From an uncultured Pirellula sp. (GTDB lineage Bacteria; Planctomycetota; Planctomycetia; Pirellulales; Pirellulaceae): a stretch of DNA of 64,000 nt. The DNA is taken from NCBI GenBank assembly GCA_903858115.1, contig CAIOHR010000002.1, positions 1 through 64,000 of the forward strand, given 5' to 3'. Below the pieces are notes generated by a model. That model did no database searches and was not told the origin of the DNA. It saw only the letters and a list, made by a program, of their open reading frames with translations. A program made the translations under genes and the position numbers. This document shows, one piece after another, positions 8,226 through 16,552 of the stretch; positions within the stretch are counted from its first letter, which is position 1; every line of letters starts with the position of its first letter.

Positions 8226-9659
8226 ATGACGGCCCCAACACGACTCTTAATCGCCGACGATGATCGATGGCTACTCGAATCTATGGCTGACTGGCTACAG
8301 GGAGAAGGGTTCCTCGTCGAGACTGCGGACTCGTTAGAGAAGGCTACCAAAAAGCTTCAACAATCGGCACCGGATCTCATGCTATGTGATGTGCGGTTCG
8401 ATGATGGCGATGGTTTAAAGTTTCTCAAACAATCCAAACGGAAGCATCCCGAGCTTCCCGTTCTGATGATGTCCGGCTATGCGGGCCCTGATGCAGCTCG
8501 TGAAGCCATCGCTAACGGTGCGTTTGAATTGCTGACCAAGCCGATTATTGACGAAGAATTACGCACTGCCATCGAACGTGCTGTAAGCCAAAAGAACATT
8601 ATCGACGAAAACGCTCGATTGAAAGCCGAACTGGATAAACGATTCGGATTGGAAAGTATCGTTAGTCATGATCTTAGAATGCTCAAGATCTTTGACATGA
8701 TCGATCAAGTTGCGGACACCAAAGCCACCATACTTATTACGGGTGAAAACGGTACGGGCAAGAGTATGATTGCTCGCGCTATCCACAAAAAGTCGACCCG
8801 ACGAAAGAATCCTTTTGTTGAAGTTGCTTGCGGAGCGTTGCCCGACACACTCTTGGAGAGTGAGCTCTTTGGACACGTCGCTGGTTCGTTCACAGGTGCG
8901 ACCGGCAACAAAATTGGCAAGTTCCAGCAAGCGGATCGCGGGACATTGTTCCTGGACGAAATTGGAACGGCCACTCCTGCATTGCAGATCAAGATGCTTC
9001 GCGCATTGCAAGAGTTTGAATTCGAGCCGTTGGGTGGCACCGAAACTATTTCCGTGGACTCACGTGTCATTTTGGCTACGAACGAGAACTTGGAAAAGGC
9101 GGTCGCCGAAGGACGCTTTCGGCAAGATTTGTACTATCGGATCCATGTGATTCACATCGAGCTGCCCGCGTTGCGAGAGCGACGAGATGACATCCCATTG
9201 CTTTCGCAACACTTCCTGCAAACCGCGTGTAAGGAGTTTGGTCGCACCGTAGATGGCTTCACTGATGATGCAATGCAAGTGATGGTTGAACACTTGTGGC
9301 CAGGCAATATTCGGGAGTTGGAGAATGCCATTCAACGCGCTGTGTTGTTGACCAAAAGCAAGAGCATTGATGTTGCTTCACTACCATTTAGTTTGACCAA
9401 ACACCCTACGTCGCAAATACAGAGTACGACGGCGTCCGCTGGCAATTTGCTTGTGAACAATATCGATAATTACTCCCTGTCTCGATCCGGAACGCGACCG
9501 TTGAGCGAGGCCCTGGAGGGACCAGAGCGAGAAATCATTCTTGCAGCGCTCCGGCAAAACGATTGGAACCGAAATGTGACGGCCGATCTATTAGGCATCA
9601 ATCGAACGACGCTTTACAAGAAAATGAAGAAGCTTGGAATCGAGCAGGTTTCACCCTGA
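8226..9659 (+). CDS. NtrC-family sigma-54-dependent response regulator
   Basis: A phosphorylation-controlled enhancer-binding activator of sigma-54 promoters. The receiver domain covers residues ~6-120 with the acidic DDD cluster at 11-13, the acceptor Asp55 and a Lys in LLTKP. The AAA+ domain follows with Walker A TGENGTGKS (172-180), Walker B GTLFLDEIG and the sigma-54 contact loop, here GSFTGA (220-225) instead of the usual GAFTGA. A Fis-type helix-turn-helix closes the protein (NVTADLLGINRTTLYKKMKK). No histidine kinase lies next to it. It is divergent from the ABC gene across 248 bases. Its targets are unknown. Confidence 0.95.
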   Translation: MTAPTRLLIADDDRWLLESMADWLQGEGFLVETADSLEKATKKLQQSAPDLMLCDVRFDDGDGLKFLKQSKRKHPELPVLMMSGYAGPDAAREAIANGAFELLTKPIIDEELRTAIERAVSQKNIIDENARLKAELDKRFGLESIVSHDLRMLKIFDMIDQVADTKATILITGENGTGKSMIARAIHKKSTRRKNPFVEVACGALPDTLLESELFGHVAGSFTGATGNKIGKFQQADRGTLFLDEIGTATPALQIKMLRALQEFEFEPLGGTETISVDSRVILATNENLEKAVAEGRFRQDLYYRIHVIHIELPALRERRDDIPLLSQHFLQTACKEFGRTVDGFTDDAMQVMVEHLWPGNIRELENAIQRAVLLTKSKSIDVASLPFSLTKHPTSQIQSTTASAGNLLVNNIDNYSLSRSGTRPLSEALEGPEREIILAALRQNDWNRNVTADLLGINRTTLYKKMKKLGIEQVSP

Positions 9660-9669
9660 AATAGCGACA

Positions 9670-9704
9670 GAACCTGGTTCAACGGTGGCACAAGGCCACC
9701 GGGG
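9670..9704 (-). repeat. Palindromic repeat, family C, copy 1
   Basis: Read on the minus strand, the unit has the core CGGTGGC-CTTGT-GCCACCG, a 7-bp stem with a 5-base loop, flanked by CCCC on one side and GGTTC on the other. The same GGCCTTGTGCC core and flanks recur at 61681 and 61753. It lies just after the sigma-54 activator gene and may help end that transcript, but no T-run follows. Confidence 0.7.
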
Positions 9705-9787
9705 ATTTCTGATGACTCTAAATCTTTCGTCCATTTTGAGCGATCGTCGATCCAATCCATTCGGAGATCGATCACAATAGCATCTAG

Positions 9788-12700
9788 TTACGGTACAGCG
9801 ATGCGAACCGTTTCCGTTCGACGAACATTTCCGGCTCCGTCCTGTGCCTCGACGAATAGATCGTAGTTTCCACGACTCAGTTCAAGCAGAGTGGAGGTGG
9901 TTGATAGTCCCGTCTTGACGGGTCCGGGGGTGCCACCGACTGGATACGCAAATACCTTATACCTATTGCCAGCTCCATGGTTGCTCCATGAAACTCTGAA
10001 TGCGCCGTTGTTGTCCATGGCTGATAGGACTCGGAAGTCCGCTGTCGATGCAGCGAGCTTTCGGAATCGTTTGTCGGAGGACAAGGAAAAGCCTGTTCCT
10101 GTGCGAGTGGCAAGGGACAACACGCTGACGGTATCCGGGATGCTGCCAAACAGCGAAGCAATGGCAGCATCGGTCAATGTAAAGGATCCGTCTGACTGCA
10201 CAAATTGCGATGCATTTTTTCGTTCGATTCCGTGAAGCGTTACGAACAGTTCGCGACTGCTACTATTGATTCGACCCGTTACCCTGGTGTCGTTTGTCAG
10301 TCCTCGAATAGATCCTGTTTCCAACATAACAAGCTGGGAAAATTCTCCGAGCGGTTTCGGTTCCGCAGCATTGAGATAGTTGACAACAGCCAGCACATCG
10401 AGTGCTGCGATGACACCATCTCGGTCCACGTCTAGATCCCTTTGGTATGGCGGAGGCCCCGAAGTACTTCGATTGATGGCATTGACCAGTCCCAAGACAT
10501 CCAACGCGTTGATGGTGCTGTTGCGGTCCGTATCCATCGAACTGAGCCAGTCTTCGGCGGGGCTGGTTGCCGGAGATACATCGACGACATGCGAGCCTGT
10601 AGCAATAATGGTTCCGTTGCGAGTTGCAGTTACCAAGATCGTATAACTACCTGCCGTGGTGTAGCTGGTCGGAAATGCAACAGTTGCACCGCCGGACCGT
10701 TGCAGGTCTGCTGTGCCGTTGCCATCTAGATCGATCGAGTATTCCAAGCCAGTCGTCGGAGAAGGATCGATGCCCGTTAAGTTCAACGTGATTGTCTTCT
10801 CTTCTCCGCTGAGAAACGTTGCAGCACCTGAGACTTCGACTTTACCCGGAAGCGATGCATGAAAAATGGTTACCATGGGCGATGTGTAACTTTCTCCGAG
10901 GAGCTGGGTGTTGGTTTGACGTACCAATGCACCGTCAACTTCTAAGAAATAGAAACCATCATTCAGTTTTCCATCCTGTCGAACAAAAGGACCCGAAAAC
11001 TGCAATGTCGTAATGGTTCGGCCACTCACGAGTGTATTGGTGATTCGAGGAATGTTCACTAGGCCGACAACATCGAGCTTTTGAAGCTTGAACGCATTCG
11101 CGCCAACGATAACTGGCGAATCCCATAGCACGCGAATGCTATCCGTTCCGGCAACGATCGTACCGCCTGAACCGTCGGTGATGGATTGTACTTCCGGACG
11201 GTTGTTCACCGACAAGAAATAATCAATCGATGGGTTGTTGGTGACTTGAAGTGTTGGATCGACAACGCTGATCCTGGCTGCATAGGATGATTTGGTCTCA
11301 AAATCAAAGACACTCCCTGCTTTGAGAACGAGCTGATTACCGACAATTTCAAACAATGCAGCATCGTCACCCGACAAGCGAAACTCGTTCGTTCCGAGTG
11401 CATCATCCAGGAATCGAATGGTCGCAAGTGTTTGTGAAGTAGCCGGAAGTCGCGACTCATTGATATTGGATACAACATTCTCGAGGTTGACGGCAGTCGG
11501 AGGTTCGTTGACGTCGGAGATGCTCAATGCATAGTTCTTCGAAATCGTCTGAGCGCCTGGAATTGTGTTGTCTACTAAGCGGACTGTTACTTGATAAGAA
11601 CTCTTCGCTTCAAAATCCAATCCAGTTGAGGATGAAAACTGGAGGTTGGTGCCAGAGATGGAGAAGAATCTCGCATCGGGACCAGCGAGGGTCAGACTAT
11701 TCGTGCCGATTGCGTCGTCAACGATTTGAATCTGTGCAACAGTGAGCGGACTGGATGTGTTGGCGGACTCGGGAAGAGACTGTACCACTGGTGTGATCGT
11801 CAAGTCCGTCGGCGCCTCGTTGACATCGATGATTGTTAAAGTGAATTCGACAGAACTGTCCGGAGTGTTGCCGACCGTTGGATCGTCCACCATGACCAAA
11901 ACACGGTATTGAGATTTGGTTTCGAAATCGAGACCTTGCGGGTTTTGGAATCGAATTTGGCGATTGTTGATACTGAACAGCGCAGCGTCCACTCCGCCTA
12001 GCGATAGCGTGTTGGTCCCGAGCGCGTCATCCAGGAATCCGATCGTAGCCACGTTTACAGGAGATGCGACATTCGCCGTTTCTGCCAATGACACAACATT
12101 CGTGAACGATAACGACCTCGGTGGTTCATTTACATCCGTAATCCTGACCGTCATGGAGGCTGTCGAGCTGAGTGGTGGTGTGCCACCGTCTCGAACAACA
12201 ACGGGAAACGTCCAAGTGGACTGTTGTTCGAAGTCGACTCGAGAACTGTCCAGAACCGAGAGGACTCCTGTGGTTGGATTCAAGGAGAAAACATTGGTCG
12301 GTCCGCCGGCGCCAATCGTGTACGTCAATGTACCGGCAACTCCTTGATCGGGGTCGGTTGCTGCAATGTTTCCTATGATAGTGCCATTCGCGGGGTTTTC
12401 AGCCAATGTGAATTGCTGGCCCGCGATGATCGGCGACTCATTTACGTCCGTTGGTGAGATCGTAACATTTCGAATGGTGGATGCGGGTGGCGTGAGAGAG
12501 TCAAGGGCTCGTACGCGAATGACAAGCGGTGCTATTGTTTCAAAATCCCAAGGTTGGGAATTAGCAACTCGAATCGTGCCCGTGATCGGATCTATTGCAA
12601 AGGGACCAGCATTGTCAAGGAATTCGTAACCGACAGTCTGGCCTGCATCGGGATCGATTGCAGTGATCTGCCCTGCTATGGTACCGACGATAGAATTCTC

Positions 12701-14398
12701 TGGCAGGCTGAATGAGCTGTCAGAGAATTGAGGCGGTTGGTTATCACGGAATCCAAAATGGGCATTCAAGAGATGTTCGGTCTTGAGCACATTGAGTGGG
12801 TAGCTCTGCGCTCCATTCCAAAGGACTTTGCCAGCGGTGTTCGTGGGAACAATTGTGTAGTTGCCGACAGGAAGCTGCTCGATGGAGTATTGGCCGTTTG
12901 CATCAGCAACTGCAGAGAATTCAGGATACGTATAAACTAGATTGTCGAACGAGCCAAATGGACTTGAGTCTTGAAAGGCATTGTTTGTGTAAAAGATTGC
13001 GTACTTGATGTCTGCCGTGGGACGGTTAATGGAGAGAGTTGCGATATTCCCACGTCGCATTGGGCCTGTTTGTGTGAACTGTAGAAGTACATTGTTCTTG
13101 TCATAAACTTCCAGGCGACCATAAGAATCCCTTAATCCCTCCGCTCCGTTGGCTACTACGGAAACCGCGTTTGCCTCCGTATAGAAGGCGACTTTGATCT
13201 TCCGGTCGATATGGTTGAAGCCAACTCCTTCGTGTGAAAAAATTCGGTCGCCAGGGTTGTTCGGATTCGTTACCGTTCGAACCTTAAAGCCTATGTTATC
13301 CCCGTTGGCGTCCGCGATCGTAAGCGTTGCGTTGGGAAAGAGGTTGGTAAGGTCGGCTCCCAGAGGCACATCTTCAGCCCGGACAGCCACCGACACATTG
13401 TCTCGGATGTTATTTTGGTTCAGATCGGCGGTGACTTGCACTCCGGCTAATGGAGTGTCGCCCGGACCAAACACATTATCGCCATTGGTATCCATGACGA
13501 TGGAGCCTAGTGCACCACCGTTGAAGTTAAAGGTTCCCACATGATCGATGGACCTGCCAGCATAAACGAGAGGTGTTGGGTCTCCTAATGTTCCAAAGGT
13601 TAGTTTGAAATCAATTCCTGCAACCGATGCGTCATCGACAGGATTCCCATGTACCCAATCCTCGGGGGCAGAACCTGACGAGCTGCCGATGCGACCGACG
13701 TAACCGCCACGTTCGGTGATAACGAGCGAAGTATTCGCCGGGTACGTGACTGCAGCGTCTTCCGCAAAAGTGATCTTGCCATAAGAAGTCGCAGGAGTCG
13801 CAGTCCGTCCGAGAAGTCCCACGGAATCGACGATGCTCCAACCTGCAGCGAGTCCGTCGATCGAACCGTTGTCGTCAGCGTCGATATCCGCGCCGGGGAC
13901 TGGTTTCGTGGATGTTTGTACCAATAGAAAATTGGCAGCAATGAACACATGGGCAAAGCGATCCGAGATGGTCGATGCGTCGCTCCATCGATTGCTCGGC
14001 AATCCAGAGAAACCGGTTGATGTGCTGATCAACGAAGCTGAATTCGCATCGATTTGGTGCGGATGGTTGAATGGTGCAACCACAAGAAATCCATTGCTAC
14101 CAAAAGTCAGACCCGAAAGATCGACGACCGAATGGATGTAACCGCGGCCACCGGGAACTGCCCCCCAACCTTCGACGACCGTGAAGTAGGTTCCGTTCGC
14201 GATGGTTGAACCTGGCGTGCCTCGAAGTTCAAAGTACTGATCTGTATCGTTGTTGGTAGCGAAAATCTCACTGATAACCGATGCGAGAACTCGACGTTGT
14301 TCGAGCGATTCACAAGTCAAACGACGTGGTCGCGTAAGCTTACGAGTGTCGGATTTACCTTTGAAAGATTTCTTGTGTCGAATCCAAGGAATGATCAT
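9788..14398 (-). CDS. Giant extracellular cadherin-repeat protein with dockerin-like domain
   Basis: A secreted or cell-surface protein of 1536 aa. The basic N-terminus carries ESLEQRRVLA (~30-39), the planctomycete extracellular-protein motif (Planc_extracel type). Residues ~40-270 resemble a lamin-tail domain, followed by an SdrD-B-like segment (DTNGDNVFGPGDTPLAGVQV). At least six cadherin-type repeats follow (ENSIVGTIAGQITAIDPD; repeated DVNEAPT/DVNEPPR linkers with DFETKSSY) that should bind calcium. Next come a PKD-like beta domain and a dockerin type I pair near residues 1286-1343 (DTDRNSTINALDVLGLVN and DVDRDGVIAALDVLAVVN). The Fn3-like C-terminus is probably a surface or carbohydrate module. 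Likely role: adhesion or matrix binding; the partner is unknown. Confidence 0.93.
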   Translation of the reverse strand: MIIPWIRHKKSFKGKSDTRKLTRPRRLTCESLEQRRVLASVISEIFATNNDTDQYFELRGTPGSTIANGTYFTVVEGWGAVPGGRGYIHSVVDLSGLTFGSNGFLVVAPFNHPHQIDANSASLISTSTGFSGLPSNRWSDASTISDRFAHVFIAANFLLVQTSTKPVPGADIDADDNGSIDGLAAGWSIVDSVGLLGRTATPATSYGKITFAEDAAVTYPANTSLVITERGGYVGRIGSSSGSAPEDWVHGNPVDDASVAGIDFKLTFGTLGDPTPLVYAGRSIDHVGTFNFNGGALGSIVMDTNGDNVFGPGDTPLAGVQVTADLNQNNIRDNVSVAVRAEDVPLGADLTNLFPNATLTIADANGDNIGFKVRTVTNPNNPGDRIFSHEGVGFNHIDRKIKVAFYTEANAVSVVANGAEGLRDSYGRLEVYDKNNVLLQFTQTGPMRRGNIATLSINRPTADIKYAIFYTNNAFQDSSPFGSFDNLVYTYPEFSAVADANGQYSIEQLPVGNYTIVPTNTAGKVLWNGAQSYPLNVLKTEHLLNAHFGFRDNQPPQFSDSSFSLPENSIVGTIAGQITAIDPDAGQTVGYEFLDNAGPFAIDPITGTIRVANSQPWDFETIAPLVIRVRALDSLTPPASTIRNVTISPTDVNESPIIAGQQFTLAENPANGTIIGNIAATDPDQGVAGTLTYTIGAGGPTNVFSLNPTTGVLSVLDSSRVDFEQQSTWTFPVVVRDGGTPPLSSTASMTVRITDVNEPPRSLSFTNVVSLAETANVASPVNVATIGFLDDALGTNTLSLGGVDAALFSINNRQIRFQNPQGLDFETKSQYRVLVMVDDPTVGNTPDSSVEFTLTIIDVNEAPTDLTITPVVQSLPESANTSSPLTVAQIQIVDDAIGTNSLTLAGPDARFFSISGTNLQFSSSTGLDFEAKSSYQVTVRLVDNTIPGAQTISKNYALSISDVNEPPTAVNLENVVSNINESRLPATSQTLATIRFLDDALGTNEFRLSGDDAALFEIVGNQLVLKAGSVFDFETKSSYAARISVVDPTLQVTNNPSIDYFLSVNNRPEVQSITDGSGGTIVAGTDSIRVLWDSPVIVGANAFKLQKLDVVGLVNIPRITNTLVSGRTITTLQFSGPFVRQDGKLNDGFYFLEVDGALVRQTNTQLLGESYTSPMVTIFHASLPGKVEVSGAATFLSGEEKTITLNLTGIDPSPTTGLEYSIDLDGNGTADLQRSGGATVAFPTSYTTAGSYTILVTATRNGTIIATGSHVVDVSPATSPAEDWLSSMDTDRNSTINALDVLGLVNAINRSTSGPPPYQRDLDVDRDGVIAALDVLAVVNYLNAAEPKPLGEFSQLVMLETGSIRGLTNDTRVTGRINSSSRELFVTLHGIERKNASQFVQSDGSFTLTDAAIASLFGSIPDTVSVLSLATRTGTGFSLSSDKRFRKLAASTADFRVLSAMDNNGAFRVSWSNHGAGNRYKVFAYPVGGTPGPVKTGLSTTSTLLELSRGNYDLFVEAQDGAGNVRRTETVRIAVP

Positions 14399-14487
14399 AG
14401 GGTGACTCGATGAAGGCTTTAGACAGTGGCAGATGTGAAGAATTCGAAAGGCATTAGTTTCATTAGAGACTTTGTATACGGAAAGAG

Positions 14488-14530
14488 CAAAAATCTAACG
14501 CGAAATCGGATTTTTGCTGAATTTCGTTAG
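14488..14530 (-). terminator. Intrinsic terminator after the Nif3-like gene
   Basis: On the minus strand, CTAACGAAAT pairs with ATTTCGCGTTAG (two-base bulge) across a 14-base loop and is followed by ATTTTTGC. It lies 45 bases past the Nif3-like stop codon and upstream of the cadherin gene, so it separates the fmt-Nif3 unit from that gene. Confidence 0.7.
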
Positions 14531-14574
14531 ATACCAGCTACATAACAGCTACCTTTTGCAGGGCAGGCTTGAGC

Positions 14575-15366
14575 TCAAAACAAGGAGTATTCGCGTTGCG
14601 AGGCCATCGATGAGACTTCGGGATGCAATCGCGATAGATGGGCTGCCAATGCTGTCATTGCAAACGACTCGCTCGCAAAGTGCCCGACCAATAAAAGAGC
14701 GACGTTGTTTGCCTCAGCTTCTAGGCATTGATGATAGGTCGCTTCGCCCGTCAGCATGGCGTCGCAACCTGCTTTGATGGCCAGACCGAGCAAGCTTCCC
14801 CCGCTGCCGCAGACGATCCCAACCTTTTGCACACCTCGTTGGATAGAATGCGTATGGCGAAATTGGCAATGAGGAATCGATTTCACAAGAGTGTTTTGCA
14901 GCGACTCGATCGAGGTTTCCGTGGGGAGTATGCCGCATCGTCCGGTACCGGTGTCGAGTGGTGCGCGCATGTCCGCGGCGAAGGGTGCTAATGGTCGGAC
15001 ATTTTGCAATCCAATCTGCTTTGCCAATTGCGCATTGATGCCGAGCTCGGAATTGTCCCATGCGGTATGTGGCGAGTAGATCGCGATTCGATGTTCGATG
15101 GCTCGCAATAACAACGTGCCCGTCGTCGAGTCTGCGGTAATGCGCGACACTGGCTTAAAAGGAATGGGATGGTGCGACACCATAAGATCCGCCTCGCTTC
15201 CAATCGCTTCATCGAGCGTCGCGTCTGTCACGGTCAAACAACACAACACACGATGGACTTCCCGTGAGCGATCTCCGACGAGCAGACCCACGTTATCCCA
15301 AGATTCGGCCATGCGCAGCGGTGCAAGCTCGTCAAGAGTATTGAGGATGCTTTGAAGGGTCGTCAT
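14575..15366 (-). CDS. Nif3-like dinuclear metal-centre protein
   Basis: Belongs to the Nif3/YbgI family, which forms hexameric rings with a di-metal site in each subunit; some members have GTP cyclohydrolase I-like activity, but the role here is unknown. The 263 aa show the metal-ligand motif SHHPIPF, the SPHTAWD segment, and a C-terminal GEATYHQ followed by VGHFASESF, all typical. The ATG at 15366 is chosen because the protein then begins MTTLQSILNTLDELAP as in relatives and overlaps the fmt stop codon in ATGA, which suggests translational coupling to fmt. Confidence 0.93.
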   Translation of the reverse strand: MTTLQSILNTLDELAPLRMAESWDNVGLLVGDRSREVHRVLCCLTVTDATLDEAIGSEADLMVSHHPIPFKPVSRITADSTTGTLLLRAIEHRIAIYSPHTAWDNSELGINAQLAKQIGLQNVRPLAPFAADMRAPLDTGTGRCGILPTETSIESLQNTLVKSIPHCQFRHTHSIQRGVQKVGIVCGSGGSLLGLAIKAGCDAMLTGEATYHQCLEAEANNVALLLVGHFASESFAMTALAAHLSRLHPEVSSMASQREYSLF

Positions 15367-16451
15367 GTCGCAGGCTCCAGTAGTTTCATTCTTGTCAATA
15401 GACCGTTTTGCTCGACGAGTGGTGCCAATCGAATCCACTCCATGCGGGAATAGCCACGTAGGAACTCGTCGGCCGTCATCTGCTTCTTGCCCGCGGGTTG
15501 CAAGCTCTTCAAAAGTAACAAGCCGTCAATTGCAACCAAGCCGAGAGAGACTTCCTCGGGGATCGTCAGATGGGTTTGAAGTTGCTTTGCCTTTTCGCCA
15601 TAAATCAAGCTGCCAATATCCCACCCCCTTTTCAACGAATCGGGAAGTGGTGCTATGTCGATCGGCAATGGGCGAGCTTCGTGAACAATGACTCGCAATG
15701 ATTGGCCATTGGGGAAGATCAAGTTGCCGTAGCATCCAGGCCATGGATATAGACCTCGAATTTGCCGATCGAGATACCTCAATGGGCTGTCGGCGGCCAA
15801 GGCACCGTCTGCTTTGTGCAAGCGAGGTGCTTTGGTCGCTTGCGATTTATCTTGCGGTAGTCCAATCGATCCGGCCGATGCGTGATTCCACGTTTGCAAT
15901 AGGTCGACGGCATGCAATGTTGCTTTTGTGCCGAGCGTGCTGAGGCGAGATTCCAATTGGAATGCATTCTCGTTGGGGGCAATCGGCGTCGACTCTTGAA
16001 CGATCACGGGCCCAGCATCCAACCCAGGGGTCATGTGGATGATCGAAACGCCAGCATTTTGGTCACCGCTAAGAATCGACCATTGGACCGGAGCAGCGCC
16101 ACGGTGTCTCGGTAGCAATGAGCCGTGAAGATTGATTCCACCCAGTCGAGAAACCGACAAACACTCGGAGGAGAGGATTTGGCCGTAATCACAAACGACT
16201 AGTAAATCGGCTTGCAGCGATTGCAGCCAATCGATCGACTCGCCGGAGTTGATCGAAGCAGGGGACGTAACCGTTAGCGAGCAACTCTCTGCCCACGATC
16301 GTACGGGGCTGCTAGGTGTTGGCCTCTTTGCGTTCGCCGATGGGACTTCCGGGCGAGTGACTACAGCGACTACATCGTGCCCTTGTTCCCGCAAGCCTTG
16401 AAAGCTCGGGACAGCAAAAGGGCCTGTACCCATCAAAATCAATCGCATCAC
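15363..16451 (-). CDS. fmt: Methionyl-tRNA formyltransferase
   Basis: Formylates initiator Met-tRNA with 10-formyl-tetrahydrofolate. The 362 aa are a little longer than the usual ~310-320. The start region GTGPFAVPSFQGL, the catalytic segment with Asn and His in GGINLHGSLLPRHRGAAP, and TPGLDAGPVI with the catalytic Asp are all present. The C-terminal tRNA-binding domain follows, with PWPGCYG. Peptide deformylase (def), often next to fmt, is absent; the Nif3-like gene overlaps its stop codon instead. Confidence 0.96.
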   Translation of the reverse strand: MMRLILMGTGPFAVPSFQGLREQGHDVVAVVTRPEVPSANAKRPTPSSPVRSWAESCSLTVTSPASINSGESIDWLQSLQADLLVVCDYGQILSSECLSVSRLGGINLHGSLLPRHRGAAPVQWSILSGDQNAGVSIIHMTPGLDAGPVIVQESTPIAPNENAFQLESRLSTLGTKATLHAVDLLQTWNHASAGSIGLPQDKSQATKAPRLHKADGALAADSPLRYLDRQIRGLYPWPGCYGNLIFPNGQSLRVIVHEARPLPIDIAPLPDSLKRGWDIGSLIYGEKAKQLQTHLTIPEEVSLGLVAIDGLLLLKSLQPAGKKQMTADEFLRGYSRMEWIRLAPLVEQNGLLTRMKLLEPAT

Positions 16452-16552
16452 GATACCTAGCTAGGAGGAAACTACAGACGACTCGCAACTACTGCATACT
16501 TCGATAGAATACCGAAGCGGATTCATTTCACCATCTTGTAGCTCTTAAGGTT

